The notes: a model not told the origin generated them from the letters alone. Shown: positions 34,483 through 42,540, numbered from the stretch's first letter. The stretch is 64,000 nucleotides of DNA from Nanobdellota archaeon (GCA_016931175.1 JAFGFH010000026.1:1-64000); one strand, 5' to 3'. A program made the numbers and translations.

Positions 34483-35553
34483 GTGAGAGGGCGCCGAGTT
34501 TTTGATAGATTCTTCGAAAAGAATAATTTAAGCAGTGTTCGAGAGGCGCGTAAAATATCAGTAATTACCAAAGACGTTAATGAGTATAAAAAGTTAGAAG
34601 ATTCAATTAATAACATGCTTAGTGAAAAGCAGAGTTTAAGCCAGCCAACAACTAGCAATACTGAATTTAGTTCAAGTATGTTTTTAACAGAATTGGATTT
34701 ATTTAAAGCAAAAGCTAAACACTCAGATATTAAAACTAATCTTAAAAGTTTAGTAGCTAAAACTCAAATTAATATATCAAACTTGTTAGGGGACAGTGAT
34801 GAGGAGGAATACAGTTTCGGCGCTAAAGAATCTGCGAAGAGCAAGTGTTATGTTGTAACGAGCGTAGAATTTAAAGAGGATTTCATGCTTCTCTTGTCTA
34901 ATCTGCTTAAGAGGTTAGGTTTTATTATCTTATTTGATAAAGGCCTGCCTTACAAGTCAAGGGTTGACAGGTTCCAAGACTTAATCCATAAAGTCTTAAA
35001 ATCAGGTGATTCGAAACTAGTTCTGGATACTTACCAATTGCTTCTAGTAACAATCAGCTTCTCAAAAACTCTTCTAAACCTAATAATGGAAAAGGTTAAG
35101 CCAAAGGGCAATATGATTATTTACTTGGGCAATGTAGTTATTAATAAGACAAACAAGTTGTTGGGAAGCTCTAAAACCTTCACTTACGAATACTTGGACA
35201 GGATTAAAAACTTAATGGATAATTTTCTGGACACGACCAATACTGAATTAAACGAGCCAGGCAAGTTCATAACAGAATTCCTGAACCTTTACAGCGGTGA
35301 TGAACTATTAGGGCATACAACTTATGATCAAAAATACGAGTTCTTCATAAGATGGGTTTTTTATAGAATCTGGCTCTTCAGCGAGTTTAAAGAGAACAGT
35401 TTATTACTATTCGAGGATGACAAGGAAAACGACTTGAATTCAATAATGCTACAAGAAAAAATTGAGAATAGTTATGCTTTTGCTAAGGACGCAGTGGAAG
35501 GAATAAAAAGTAAGAAGGAAAAATTTGACCTGAAGAAATTATATAGCAAGTGA
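34483..35553 (+). CDS. Paralogue of the C-terminal domain of the 1068-residue protein
   Basis: 356 residues from GTG 34483; an in-frame stop lies just upstream and GGTGA precedes by about 6 bases. The first 125 residues are low-complexity or helical and end in an acidic DSDEEEYSFG. Residues about 215-350 match the large protein: NVVINKTNKLLGSSKTFTYE against VLIINKSNKSESHGSSKYYS, and YDQKYEFFIRWVFYRIWLF against YDDKYEWFIRWVIYRIWLL, ending in a shared LLQEKIENSYAFAKDA-like helix. It lacks the peptidase-like part. It might be a partner, regulator or substrate of the larger protein (inference). Confidence 0.75.
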   Translation: MRGRRVFDRFFEKNNLSSVREARKISVITKDVNEYKKLEDSINNMLSEKQSLSQPTTSNTEFSSSMFLTELDLFKAKAKHSDIKTNLKSLVAKTQINISNLLGDSDEEEYSFGAKESAKSKCYVVTSVEFKEDFMLLLSNLLKRLGFIILFDKGLPYKSRVDRFQDLIHKVLKSGDSKLVLDTYQLLLVTISFSKTLLNLIMEKVKPKGNMIIYLGNVVINKTNKLLGSSKTFTYEYLDRIKNLMDNFLDTTNTELNEPGKFITEFLNLYSGDELLGHTTYDQKYEFFIRWVFYRIWLFSEFKENSLLLFEDDKENDLNSIMLQEKIENSYAFAKDAVEGIKSKKEKFDLKKLYSK

Positions 35554-35555
35554 TT

Positions 35556-36938
35556 TTAAACCTCTTCAGCGTAAAATATTGCACTGCTTACTGTGTCGCC
35601 GAGTCCTACAGTGTAGATTACTGGCACTTTCTTCTCGCTCATATTAGGCACTATGATTAAGTTGTAAGGAGTTTTATAACTCTTATTCGCTGCCTTTACT
35701 CCAACTGCACTGAAGGGCTGCTCGTTTATAGTCTTCAAAGTGTTCAGGAACTTCTCGCCCGCTAATGCTTTGCTGTTAACAACTCTCACACCGTAAATGT
35801 TAGCGTGCAGTAATTTCTCATTACTAATCGAGTAATTCTTTTCTGTGAAGAGCATAACGTATTCTAAGGTGTGAATGCTTAAGCGTTTGAAGTTGAATTT
35901 CTTCATCAAATAATTGCCTGCTTCTACCAAGTGTTCAGGCGAGTGGTTGGATTTAATAAGAGTATCATATAATTTCTTCTCTCCCAAGTACTTCATTAAA
36001 TTAGTGGTTTCAACCTCGTTGCAGCCAAAGCTTTGAACGTGCTTCAAGACCTTGAACAATTCATTGTTAAGCCATTTTTTGTGAATATCAACGTATTCAA
36101 CATGGATTAGTAATTCAGTATTAAACTGCTTTATCATCTTTAATTGGTAAACCCATTCCTTGAATACTTTTTTAACGTTCTTCTCCTTAACGTGGTGGTA
36201 TCCTGAGAAGAAGACTCTTTTCAAATCCTGAAACAATTCCTTGCGCAGCAAGGATTTAGGAAGCAATGGGTTGCTCTTATAAACAGGGCTTGAGATTATA
36301 AACCTGTTATTGCGCGGTATTGTTATAGTCTTATCTTTTAACTTAATCTTAGAGCCTTGCTTGTATTCTATAATGATATTAACCCTCGTATCATCGTTCG
36401 GGTTCCCGCACTCTATCGCCTTCTTAAACACTAAATTGTCGTCTTTAATTGAAGGGAACAAGACTTTATCATTAAACAATTCTGCCAAATCATTGCTTAA
36501 CAAGTTAGTAAAAACTATTACTTTCTGAACTCCTAAGTATGATAAAGTATTCGCGACTATACCCATCTGGCCTCCAATCCTCTTAGCCTTGAAATTCAAT
36601 TTTCTCCTTAATTCCTGGTATAATTCCTTGTTTTCAATCTTTAACTCGGAGGCTTTGCCGTAGACGAAAGAATGAACTAGTGCATTCTTCAAATCCTTCA
36701 AAGAATCTATGCTTGTAGGCATAATGCAATTGCTTTTAGTGTCATCAAATTTGTAAGGGAAACTCTTATCTAATTCTGTGATGATGTCAACGTTCGCGTT
36801 AAATGCTGAGAAACTTGATTTAACTGTTTTAAGATTATCTTTGAATATTGTTTTATTCTCCTTGAATAACTTCTTCCAGTCCTTACTTGTAGAATATGTC
36901 TTCAAAACTCTCTTCAACCTCTGGCGCTTTTTCTTCAC
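35556..36938 (-). CDS. ADP-dependent phosphofructokinase/glucokinase
   Basis: 460 residues, the family length. Seen: SSFSAFNANVDIITELDKSF at the start, RRKLNFKAKRIGGQMGIVAN (GGQ-G), RVFFSGYHHVKEKNV, LLIHVEYVDIHKKWLNNELF, SFGCNEVETTNLMKYLG (N-E-E), and the catalytic VIYTVGLGDTVSSAIFYAEE (GxGD). These belong to the ribokinase-like ADP-PFK/GK family that phosphorylates sugars with ADP in archaeal glycolysis. Substrate choice (glucose or fructose-6-phosphate) cannot be settled by eye. Its start overlaps the upstream membrane gene by 56 bases. Confidence 0.88.
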   Translation of the reverse strand: MKKKRQRLKRVLKTYSTSKDWKKLFKENKTIFKDNLKTVKSSFSAFNANVDIITELDKSFPYKFDDTKSNCIMPTSIDSLKDLKNALVHSFVYGKASELKIENKELYQELRRKLNFKAKRIGGQMGIVANTLSYLGVQKVIVFTNLLSNDLAELFNDKVLFPSIKDDNLVFKKAIECGNPNDDTRVNIIIEYKQGSKIKLKDKTITIPRNNRFIISSPVYKSNPLLPKSLLRKELFQDLKRVFFSGYHHVKEKNVKKVFKEWVYQLKMIKQFNTELLIHVEYVDIHKKWLNNELFKVLKHVQSFGCNEVETTNLMKYLGEKKLYDTLIKSNHSPEHLVEAGNYLMKKFNFKRLSIHTLEYVMLFTEKNYSISNEKLLHANIYGVRVVNSKALAGEKFLNTLKTINEQPFSAVGVKAANKSYKTPYNLIIVPNMSEKKVPVIYTVGLGDTVSSAIFYAEEV

Positions 36939-37236
36939 CGAATAATCCGAACTCGTCAGGGGCTACGGTCTCCTTCTTACGGCCGCGTATAATGACTATG
37001 TACACTACTCCTCCAACAAATATTAAGTACATGAAACCTAGAACCCAAGGAAGAAGCTGGAAGACGTTAACGTAGTAATCAACTCTTTGAGGGTCGCTGC
37101 CCACTAACACTCCAATAGACTCTTCAACGCTTCCTACCAGAACAAGTGCTTTGAAGATTATAGCGAATACGAAGATTCCGACAAAGAATATTAACGAAGC
37201 ACCTATTATTAACCTGTCAGCGCTTATTTCAGCCAT
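36883..37236 (-). CDS. Small two-helix membrane protein
   Basis: 117 residues. Helices LIIGASLIFFVGIFVFAIIF and LLPWVLGFMYLIFVGGVVYI flank an external loop; a basic RGRKKE follows and the C-terminal 35 residues are acidic (FGEEKAPEVEESFEDIF). The 3' end overlaps the kinase gene by 56 bases, so the two are likely one transcript. Family not recognised. Confidence 0.65.
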   Translation of the reverse strand: MAEISADRLIIGASLIFFVGIFVFAIIFKALVLVGSVEESIGVLVGSDPQRVDYYVNVFQLLPWVLGFMYLIFVGGVVYIVIIRGRKKETVAPDEFGLFGEEKAPEVEESFEDIFYK

Positions 37237-37271
37237 AAATATTATATACTATTCCTTATTATTAAATCTTT

Positions 37272-37709
37272 ATGAAACGCGTTTTTAAGGACACTCCTTT
37301 GGATGAGATTACTTTAAGGCGCTTTGAAAGGCCTACTAATGAGGATTTAAAAGCTTTGTCCAGGAAGTTCTTAATATCAATAGGATTATTACAATCAGGC
37401 GACAGCAGGGATATAATAAGCGAGTTGTTTTACAGATTCCTGACAGCCTCCAAGAGGCAGGAATTCCTTGACCCTGAAACTATTATTGAAGAGTTTAAAC
37501 AAGTTGAAGGGGGGACTCCAAGCAATATCAGAAGGCATTTAAGAAGATTGAAGAGGTTGAATCTCGTAGAGAGAACAGCTTACGGTTATAGGATAATAGA
37601 ATTCATGCCTGTAAAGGAATTGTTCAAGACTCACATTATTGATTACTTAGTTACTCCTTCCCTGGACAGGATAATGGAATACGCTGAGAAGATGGATGAA
37701 TTAAATTAA
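37272..37709 (+). CDS. Winged-helix DNA-binding protein (145 aa)
   Basis: 145 residues. The centre reads as a winged helix: DPETIIEEFKQVEGGTPSNI, RRHLRRLKRLNLVERTAYGY, RIIEFMPVKELF, with a recognition helix rich in Arg and a short wing. N- and C-terminal helices flank it. Divergent from the kinase/membrane pair and convergent with another small HTH gene. A transcription or genome-maintenance role is likely; target unknown. Confidence 0.65.
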   Translation: MKRVFKDTPLDEITLRRFERPTNEDLKALSRKFLISIGLLQSGDSRDIISELFYRFLTASKRQEFLDPETIIEEFKQVEGGTPSNIRRHLRRLKRLNLVERTAYGYRIIEFMPVKELFKTHIIDYLVTPSLDRIMEYAEKMDELN

Positions 37710-37987
37710 TCCTCGTGTATGTAAGTTATTAGCTTCTTTATAGTTTCTGCAATTTTTCTGCCCTTTTTAGTGAGTATAATGCTTTTTATTCTTCCTTTCT
37801 TCTCAAAATCTAAGAGTTTGTTCTTCTCAAGAATCTGGATTATTCTTACAGTATGGGAGTAAGTGCAGTCAACCTCTTTAGCAATAGTGCTGGCATAGCA
37901 TTTTTTGCTGCAGGAGTAAATCTTGATTAAAATAAAAGCCGGCTTGTTTCTTAAGAACAAATTAACTAAATCCTTATCTTCCCCCAT
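37706..37987 (-). CDS. Winged-helix regulator, MarR-like (93 aa)
   Basis: 93 residues containing one winged helix: LIKIYSCSKKCYASTIAKEV, DCTYSHTVRIIQILEKNKLL, DFEKKGRIKSIILTKKGRKI. The helix-turn-helix and wing with T-KG-- are typical of small archaeal MarR/ArsR-like regulators. The 3' ends of this and the preceding gene overlap by 4 bases. A TATA-like AGTATATAAATCC lies just upstream. Confidence 0.75.
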   Translation of the reverse strand: MGEDKDLVNLFLRNKPAFILIKIYSCSKKCYASTIAKEVDCTYSHTVRIIQILEKNKLLDFEKKGRIKSIILTKKGRKIAETIKKLITYIHED

Positions 37988-38029
37988 GAAAACTTATTAA
38001 CTTTTGCGGATTTATATACTTTATTATAA

Positions 38030-38563
38030 CTATTCCTTTGAATATTTAGCCATGAGGTAAGATTGTGCAATTACGTGAACGCTCATCATCTGCTCTAACT
38101 CTTCCTTATCTGCTTCATCAGAGAGATTCAGCCTAGTATTCAAAGCGTAAATCTTGAAATAATACCTGTGAGTACCGTTTGGAGGGCAGGGTCCGCCGTA
38201 CTCTTTCTTACCCCAGCTGTTCTTCGCCTGCAAAGCACCAGCAGGCATACTATTCTCATTAATTTTTGAAGTATTTTTAGGAATATTATATAACACCCAG
38301 TGGTCCCAAACACCCATTGGGGCATCAGGGTCGTCTATTATTAAAACAAGAGTCACAGTATCTTCAGGAACATTCGTGATAATTATTTCAGGATTAATAT
38401 TATCCCCTTGGCACGTGTACTTAACAGGTATGGTTCCATTATGCTGGAAAGCAGGACTGGATATTTGAATACTGCCTATCTGGTTAATACCTGCCATATT
38501 ATTATTTTGAGTGCAAGCAGATATAAAATTTGTGAATAAAAGCAATAAAAACAGTTTTTTCAT
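38030..38563 (-). CDS. PEBP-family (YbhB/YbcL) lipoprotein
   Basis: 177 residues with lipoprotein signal MKKLFLLLLFTNFISAC. The mature domain is a phosphatidylethanolamine-binding protein: QISSPAFQHNGTIPVKYTCQ, TLVLIIDDPDAPMGVWDHWV (DPDAP and D-W-HW-), LYNIPKNTSKINEN, YGGPCPPNGTHRYYFKIYAL (GP-PP-G-H-Y-F). All signature blocks are intact. Function of microbial homologues is not established; the lipid anchor places it outside the cell membrane. Confidence 0.9.
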   Translation of the reverse strand: MKKLFLLLLFTNFISACTQNNNMAGINQIGSIQISSPAFQHNGTIPVKYTCQGDNINPEIIITNVPEDTVTLVLIIDDPDAPMGVWDHWVLYNIPKNTSKINENSMPAGALQAKNSWGKKEYGGPCPPNGTHRYYFKIYALNTRLNLSDEADKEELEQMMSVHVIAQSYLMAKYSKE

Positions 38564-38671
38564 ATTTTTTTTTTATTAACTATTATCTTTTATAATTCTT
38601 GCAGGTTTCAAAGATTCTATGAAATAAAAAAGTAATTAAATCCTTAACTTTTTTTTAATTAGAAAAGGGTT

Positions 38672-39030
38672 TTGTTAAACTTTGCAATACTAATATTGTC
38701 TCTAGTAATGATAGGCTACGTTAGTGATAAATTAGTGACTTACGTGCTTAATTTATCAAATCATACTATTATCTGTTTCAATTTCCTTGCCTGAATTTGC
38801 AGTATCCGCAATAGCTTCATGTTCTCGGAGTATCTTCCTTACTGTCAACTTCAAGCATTAATCCATTATCTTTAGGAAACATAATGTTTTACGTACTGCT
38901 TTCATCTCTGACTTTATGGTATTTCATAAGCACGAGCAAGAAGATAGACAAGAAAAAGGCTGGAATCTTATTCATAATATACGTGTTGTTCATACTTCAA
39001 GAATTAGGAGTTTCAATATTCGTATTCTAA
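38672..39030 (+). pseudogene. Decayed cation/Ca2+ exchanger (CaCA-family) gene
   Basis: Three out-of-frame pieces together resemble the end of a sodium/calcium exchanger-type antiporter. Piece 1 (38672-38794) gives LNFAILILSLVMIGYVSDKL and ends at a stop. Piece 2, shifted by one (from 38787), gives LPEFAVSAIAS, matching the family's SLPE-x-SI-A signature. Piece 3 (38860-39030) gives LGNIMFYVLLSSLTLWYFIS and GILFIIYVLFILQELG, like the closing helices. The region between pieces 2 and 3 seems deleted. The upstream part is absent. This explains the 460-base stretch without an intact gene. Confidence 0.55.
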
Positions 39031-40332
39031 TTACCAAACCTTTCCTTCATAAATCATCTCATCAATTATTAGGTTATAAACACAAGTATCTTTCTTTGTC
39101 TGGTCGTTTATTATTAAGTCGCAATAATCTTCAGGGTAGCAATTGTAGAAATTACCCTGGCAGTAATTCACGTAAGAAGTAGTGCAGAAATTTCTCTTGC
39201 TCTCACTGCTTATATAATTGCAGTAATCAGGCTCCCTAAACCAGTAACCTATTGTATAGAAACAATCGTCTGAACTGCTCGCCTCTCTGCAAAGATTAGT
39301 GTTATTATAATAATACATCATATTTGCCAAACACCAGTCCCTGTTTGTGCCACTCAAATCATAACAATAAGACAAGTTATAGTTAACAATCGCGTTGCAA
39401 TCATTCCTGAACCATGAAGGAGTGGTGCTGCAAACACTAGCATCTTCCAGCTTATTTATGTGGTAAACGTAGCAAGCTCTTACAGTTTGGTATAAACTTG
39501 TTGCTTCAGAATCATACCATAAATTTGTACAATCACTTATGTTATTCTTGTACGTAGAGTAATAATTATAATTAGAATCTGCAAGGCAGTCGTCCATTAT
39601 ATCCTCATCCTCTATGTAATTACAATATGTAGGGTTCAGTTTCTGAGAAGCTAGAGTCACATACATGTAATCAACTAAAGGATAACAATCATCCCTGTAC
39701 TCTGGAGCTAAGACGTTGCAAGCCTCCCTGTTCAAACCAGCTCTTGCCTTGCAAATATTCCTGTTATAAGAGTCATTAATCAAGTTGCAGGCAGCAGTAG
39801 TCAAATAGTGCTCTGCGTGCTTAAATAAACAAGTTGTCTTGTCTTCTTCATTTGTAAGCATGGAAACACACTTATTGTAATCATTCAAGACTATACTGTA
39901 ACATTGTGCTTTCTTCAAAACGTCTACAATCTCATCGCAAGGATTGACAAAAGTGCAGGCCCTGCTTAGTGCTGGAATATTAACTATTAAATTGCACGCG
40001 TTATTATCAACGCACTCCCTTGTTTGGAATCCCGAGCTTCTGCAATTGCTCCATTCACCGCAAACCCATTCCGGCTGGCAGGAAGGCACGCAGTTCCTAA
40101 TCTCTACCTGCTGAAAAATTGAACCATTAATGCAAGAGGTTATAGTATTAATCCTTGGCTGAATGCCTGAAGAGTCGCAGAAACCCCAATCCCCGTAAAT
40201 TATAGTATCCTCGCATTCTTGAACAGTTTCATCACCTGTTAGGGTATTTATTAAATCATCTCTTAAAGTGCAGCCTGAGAATATTATTAAAGCCGTTGTT
40301 AGAACTGCGAGCAACCATTTATCCATAAACAT
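39031..40332 (-). CDS. Cys-rich lipoprotein with TSP1-like modules and repeated Cys motifs
   Basis: 433 residues. Lipoprotein signal LAVLTTALIIFSGC (Cys21). Two thrombospondin type-1-like modules follow: YGDWGFCDSSGIQPRI (about 46-61) and WVCGEWSNCRSSGFQTRECV (89-108). From residue 130 to the end runs a helical array of repeats of the form C-N-x-I...(R/D)-D-x-C, e.g. CNLINDSYNRNICKARAG, CNVLAPEYRDDCYPLV and CNYIEDEDIMDDCLAD, about nine copies, each able to form a disulfide. A surface binding or scaffold protein is likely. The start could also be at the second ATG, 40326. Confidence 0.75.
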   Translation of the reverse strand: MFMDKWLLAVLTTALIIFSGCTLRDDLINTLTGDETVQECEDTIIYGDWGFCDSSGIQPRINTITSCINGSIFQQVEIRNCVPSCQPEWVCGEWSNCRSSGFQTRECVDNNACNLIVNIPALSRACTFVNPCDEIVDVLKKAQCYSIVLNDYNKCVSMLTNEEDKTTCLFKHAEHYLTTAACNLINDSYNRNICKARAGLNREACNVLAPEYRDDCYPLVDYMYVTLASQKLNPTYCNYIEDEDIMDDCLADSNYNYYSTYKNNISDCTNLWYDSEATSLYQTVRACYVYHINKLEDASVCSTTPSWFRNDCNAIVNYNLSYCYDLSGTNRDWCLANMMYYYNNTNLCREASSSDDCFYTIGYWFREPDYCNYISSESKRNFCTTSYVNYCQGNFYNCYPEDYCDLIINDQTKKDTCVYNLIIDEMIYEGKVW

Positions 40333-40362
40333 TAAACAATACTGAGCGAATTAAAAAACTTA

Positions 40363-40740
40363 CTAATCAATTACTGCAAACCATAAAGGCATCCTACTAT
40401 TAGGGTCTCCCTTATAATTAATCCTTATCTCCTCACCTGATTTTATAGGCTTAATTGCTTCAACTATCATTAACCTCTTTTCTAGGAAAGCTGCATAATT
40501 AGCATTAGGAGTGTAGGAGTGATTGTAGAACATGCCGCAACCTCCAGGTATTGCAGCTCTTCCATCCGAGAGTTCGAAATAGTAATTATCCAAAATGGTT
40601 GCCTTAATCAAGATTCTATCTTCAAGACCAAGCATGAGTAAAGGGCATTCTTCAATAATATCCCCTGTTTTAATATCTTCAAGCGCGAAAACTCCCCTGT
40701 CTAAAGGGTAAGCTTTATCAACCTTTATACTCTTAACCAT
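40363..40740 (-). CDS. SET-domain protein (lysine methyltransferase-like)
   Basis: 125 residues, essentially one SET domain: the N-terminal RGVFALEDIKTGDIIEECPL (RG-FA---I--G--I), GGCGMFYNHSYTPNANYAAF (the NH-x-PNA AdoMet-binding core) and KSGEEIRINYKGDPN (GEEI-I-Y). The closing residues FAVID replace the longer post-SET region of eukaryotic enzymes. Small SET proteins of this kind occur in archaea and bacteria and are thought to methylate proteins; the target here is unknown. Confidence 0.85.
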   Translation of the reverse strand: MVKSIKVDKAYPLDRGVFALEDIKTGDIIEECPLLMLGLEDRILIKATILDNYYFELSDGRAAIPGGCGMFYNHSYTPNANYAAFLEKRLMIVEAIKPIKSGEEIRINYKGDPNSRMPLWFAVID

Positions 40741-40811
40741 GTCTTATTTTATGAAAAAAATCTCTTTAAAAAACTTATTAATTTAAAAAAAAAATTAGAA
40801 AGAAAACAAAA

Positions 40812-41126
40812 TTATTGTTTGAACAAGTCTGTTAACCCCTTGCCGAACTCGTAAGCGACTGGCAGTTTAGTCTTCTTGCCCATCATTGCCTCAACAGCAT
40901 AATAAGCTAGTATTACAGCTATTAATCCATTCACTGGCAGTATGAATCCGAACAGGAAGAATACTCCCAGTAATGCGCGGATGATTAAGAAGATTATCAA
41001 AGCTCCTGTTGCTTGCATTGCGTGAAATCTTGCAAACGCGTCCTTCTTCTCCTTAATCAACACGATTGGTGCAATGATTAAACTATAAGACAAAGTCGCC
41101 ATTAAAGTATTGTCTTTTGCAGCCAT
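40812..41126 (-). CDS. DUF4870/Tic20-like membrane protein
   Basis: 104 residues with three to four helices: LMATLSYSLIIAPIVLI, then KEKKDAFARFHAMQATGALI, FLIIRALLGVFFLFGFILPV and GLIAVILAYYAVEAMMGKK, ending in PVAYEFGKGLTDLF. The pattern FARFHAMQA followed by two helices and a Y-A-GK motif is typical of the DUF4870 family. Function not established. Located upstream of tRNA-independent genes on the minus strand. Confidence 0.8.
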   Translation of the reverse strand: MAAKDNTLMATLSYSLIIAPIVLIKEKKDAFARFHAMQATGALIIFLIIRALLGVFFLFGFILPVNGLIAVILAYYAVEAMMGKKTKLPVAYEFGKGLTDLFKQ

Positions 41127-41197
41127 TAAACCTCTTCACCCCCCTATATTCTAGTTCTTATTTAAAATAAGAGCTAATTAAAAAAACTAACTATTAA

Positions 41198-41271
41198 TGC
41201 TCGGGCCGGGATTTGAACCCGGGTCTAAAGGTCCGCAACCTCTTGTTCTATCCAAGCTATACTACCCGAGC
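41198..41271 (-). tRNA. tRNA-Arg(GCG)
   Basis: 74 bases. Acceptor GCTCGGG pairs with CCCGAGC, anticodon stem AGAGG/CCTTT around loop TTGCGGA (anticodon GCG), T arm CCGGG-TTCAAAT-CCCGG. Discriminator A. No intron, no encoded CCA. Confidence 0.95.
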
Positions 41272-41307
41272 AATAGTATTATTGGAGTTTTTAGATTTTT
41301 TAATTGT

Positions 41308-41322
41308 AACTATTCAATAGTT
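41308..41322 (+). promoter_or_regulatory. Perfect 15-base palindrome before the 41363 gene
   Basis: AACTATT-C-AATAGTT is an exact inverted repeat with 7-base arms. It lies 10 bases upstream of a TATA-like CTTAAAAAA (41333-41341), which precedes the ATG at 41363. Position and symmetry fit an operator; no other copy was noticed in the window. Confidence 0.45.
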
Positions 41323-41362
41323 GTTCAAAACGCTTAAAAAAGCAGGGTATTGAGGATTTATA

Positions 41363-41776
41363 ATGAGTGAAAATTTCAGTAATTTCGGGTGCGCGGATGA
41401 ATTATGCAATAAGTTGAATGATATAAGGCGGGGCAGTACTAGTGAAGTTATTGAAAAATTAGACAAGTACATTGACGACGTCATGCTCCCTTCTCTTGAA
41501 ATAATATGGATTAACTACGATATTAAAATGGCTAGCATAAGGACGGAACTGGAAAGTATTGAGAACAAGATTAACTACTTGAACGTTTCAGCACCAGTGC
41601 CTGCGATTACAACAAGTATTGCACCCGCAGGGAACTTTAATGCTCCTCCTGGATTCAACCCTCCTTTAATACCAGGCAATGTGATGAAACCAAGCAAGCC
41701 TTCTTCTGAGCCCATGAACTTTAAGAGCGAGCTAGAAGAAAAGGTTGCCAAGAGGAAGAAACAGATAGGAGATTAA
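41363..41776 (+). CDS. Hypothetical protein with coiled coil and Pro-rich linker
   Basis: 137 residues, unrecognised. A helical N-terminal half (CADELCNKLNDIRRGSTSEV, IRTELESIENKINYL) is followed by a Pro/Ala/Asn-rich linker (SIAPAGNFNAPPGFNPPLIP) and a basic helical end (ELEEKVAKRKKQIGD). No signal peptide. A palindrome and TATA-like box precede it. It converges on the intact HIT gene. Confidence 0.6.
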   Translation: MSENFSNFGCADELCNKLNDIRRGSTSEVIEKLDKYIDDVMLPSLEIIWINYDIKMASIRTELESIENKINYLNVSAPVPAITTSIAPAGNFNAPPGFNPPLIPGNVMKPSKPSSEPMNFKSELEEKVAKRKKQIGD

Positions 41777-41780
41777 CTAA

Positions 41781-42215
41781 TTAGTTTTTCTTTATCTCTT
41801 CCGCGAGTTTTTCCAACTCTTCCTTGCTGGCGTCGAATTTTCCCTGAATCATCCTGCCAAGTATTGGGTACTCTAACCCGTCTTTGAAGAAGAAGTTATC
41901 CTTATTCTTATCCTTATATCTGGGTATCAAGTGCCAGTGAAGGTGAGGCCAGTAATTGCCCATTAAAGCATAATTCATATGGTCAGGCTTGAAAGTTTTC
42001 TCAAGCATTTTCGCAACTTTTACAACACTATTCATCAAAGCGTTGCGTTCTTCATCGCTTAATTCAGAAAACTTAACCGCGTGCTTCTTGTAATACACAC
42101 TAGTCTTGCCCTTAGTGACTTGTTTAGGTCTCAGCATTGCTATAACTAAGTCGTCCTCGTAAATAACAACCCCTTCTCTATTTTTAACTCTCTTTTCGCA
42201 GATTTCGCAATACAT
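41781..42215 (-). CDS. HIT-family nucleotide hydrolase/transferase
   Basis: 144 residues with an intact triad: GNYWPHLHWHLIPRYKDKNK carries H-x-H-x-H before IPRY. Upstream are CEICEKRVKNREGVVIYEDD (two CxxC-type Cys) and LRPKQVTKGKTSVYYKKHAV. HIT proteins act on nucleoside phosphoramidates or dinucleoside polyphosphates. Contrast with the triad-less homologue at 20455-21054. Confidence 0.88.
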   Translation of the reverse strand: MYCEICEKRVKNREGVVIYEDDLVIAMLRPKQVTKGKTSVYYKKHAVKFSELSDEERNALMNSVVKVAKMLEKTFKPDHMNYALMGNYWPHLHWHLIPRYKDKNKDNFFFKDGLEYPILGRMIQGKFDASKEELEKLAEEIKKN

Positions 42216-42250
42216 TAATTAAGAATAATAAATGAAGTAGTATAAAAGAA

Positions 42251-42442
42251 TTACTCTTTCTTGTACTCTTCATGAATATTCTTCAAAAGATTCCAGTACT
42301 CTTTGTTAATGCTCTGGAAGGTTTTTCTAATTCCTTTAATTACTTCAACACCAACACCTTCCTTAATCAATTGGATTTCTAAACTGTTAAACTCTGTCTC
42401 TTCCATACTTTTCTCTTTTTTTGCATTGTAACTAACCGTCAT
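42251..42442 (-). CDS. Small hypothetical protein (63 aa)
   Basis: I choose the ATG at 42442 because GGGGTGA lies about 11 bases upstream; the frame is open from a TTG 24 bases earlier. The product MTVSYNAKKEKSMEETEFNS continues helical (LIKEGVGVEVIKGIRKTFQS) and ends in a charged coil. Family unknown. It lies downstream of the tRNA-Ala region and 35 bases ahead of the HIT gene. Confidence 0.5.
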   Translation of the reverse strand: MTVSYNAKKEKSMEETEFNSLEIQLIKEGVGVEVIKGIRKTFQSINKEYWNLLKNIHEEYKKE

Positions 42443-42479
42443 GATTAAAACTTCACCCCAAAACAATTTTTTTTAGAAA

Positions 42480-42540
42480 AGGCGAAGCTAAACTATTACT
42501 CCAACACGACTACAATAATCTGTTGTGAAATGTTTAGCCT
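42480..42540. other. Intergenic inverted repeat (possible structured RNA)
   Basis: GCTAAAC at 42487-42493 pairs with GTTTAGC at 42532-42538, and AGG at 42480-42482 could extend the stem with CCT after a CGAA bulge. The 38-base loop contains ACAATAATCTGTTGT, itself a small inverted repeat (ACAA/TTGT). It lies between the small gene at 42251 and tRNA-Ala. It could be a short RNA or a leader structure; no known family. Confidence 0.25.

Noticed and set aside
38916-39182. 88-codon plus-strand frame
   Set aside because: It lies in the decayed exchanger region and over the Cys-rich lipoprotein in antisense; its composition is not protein-like.
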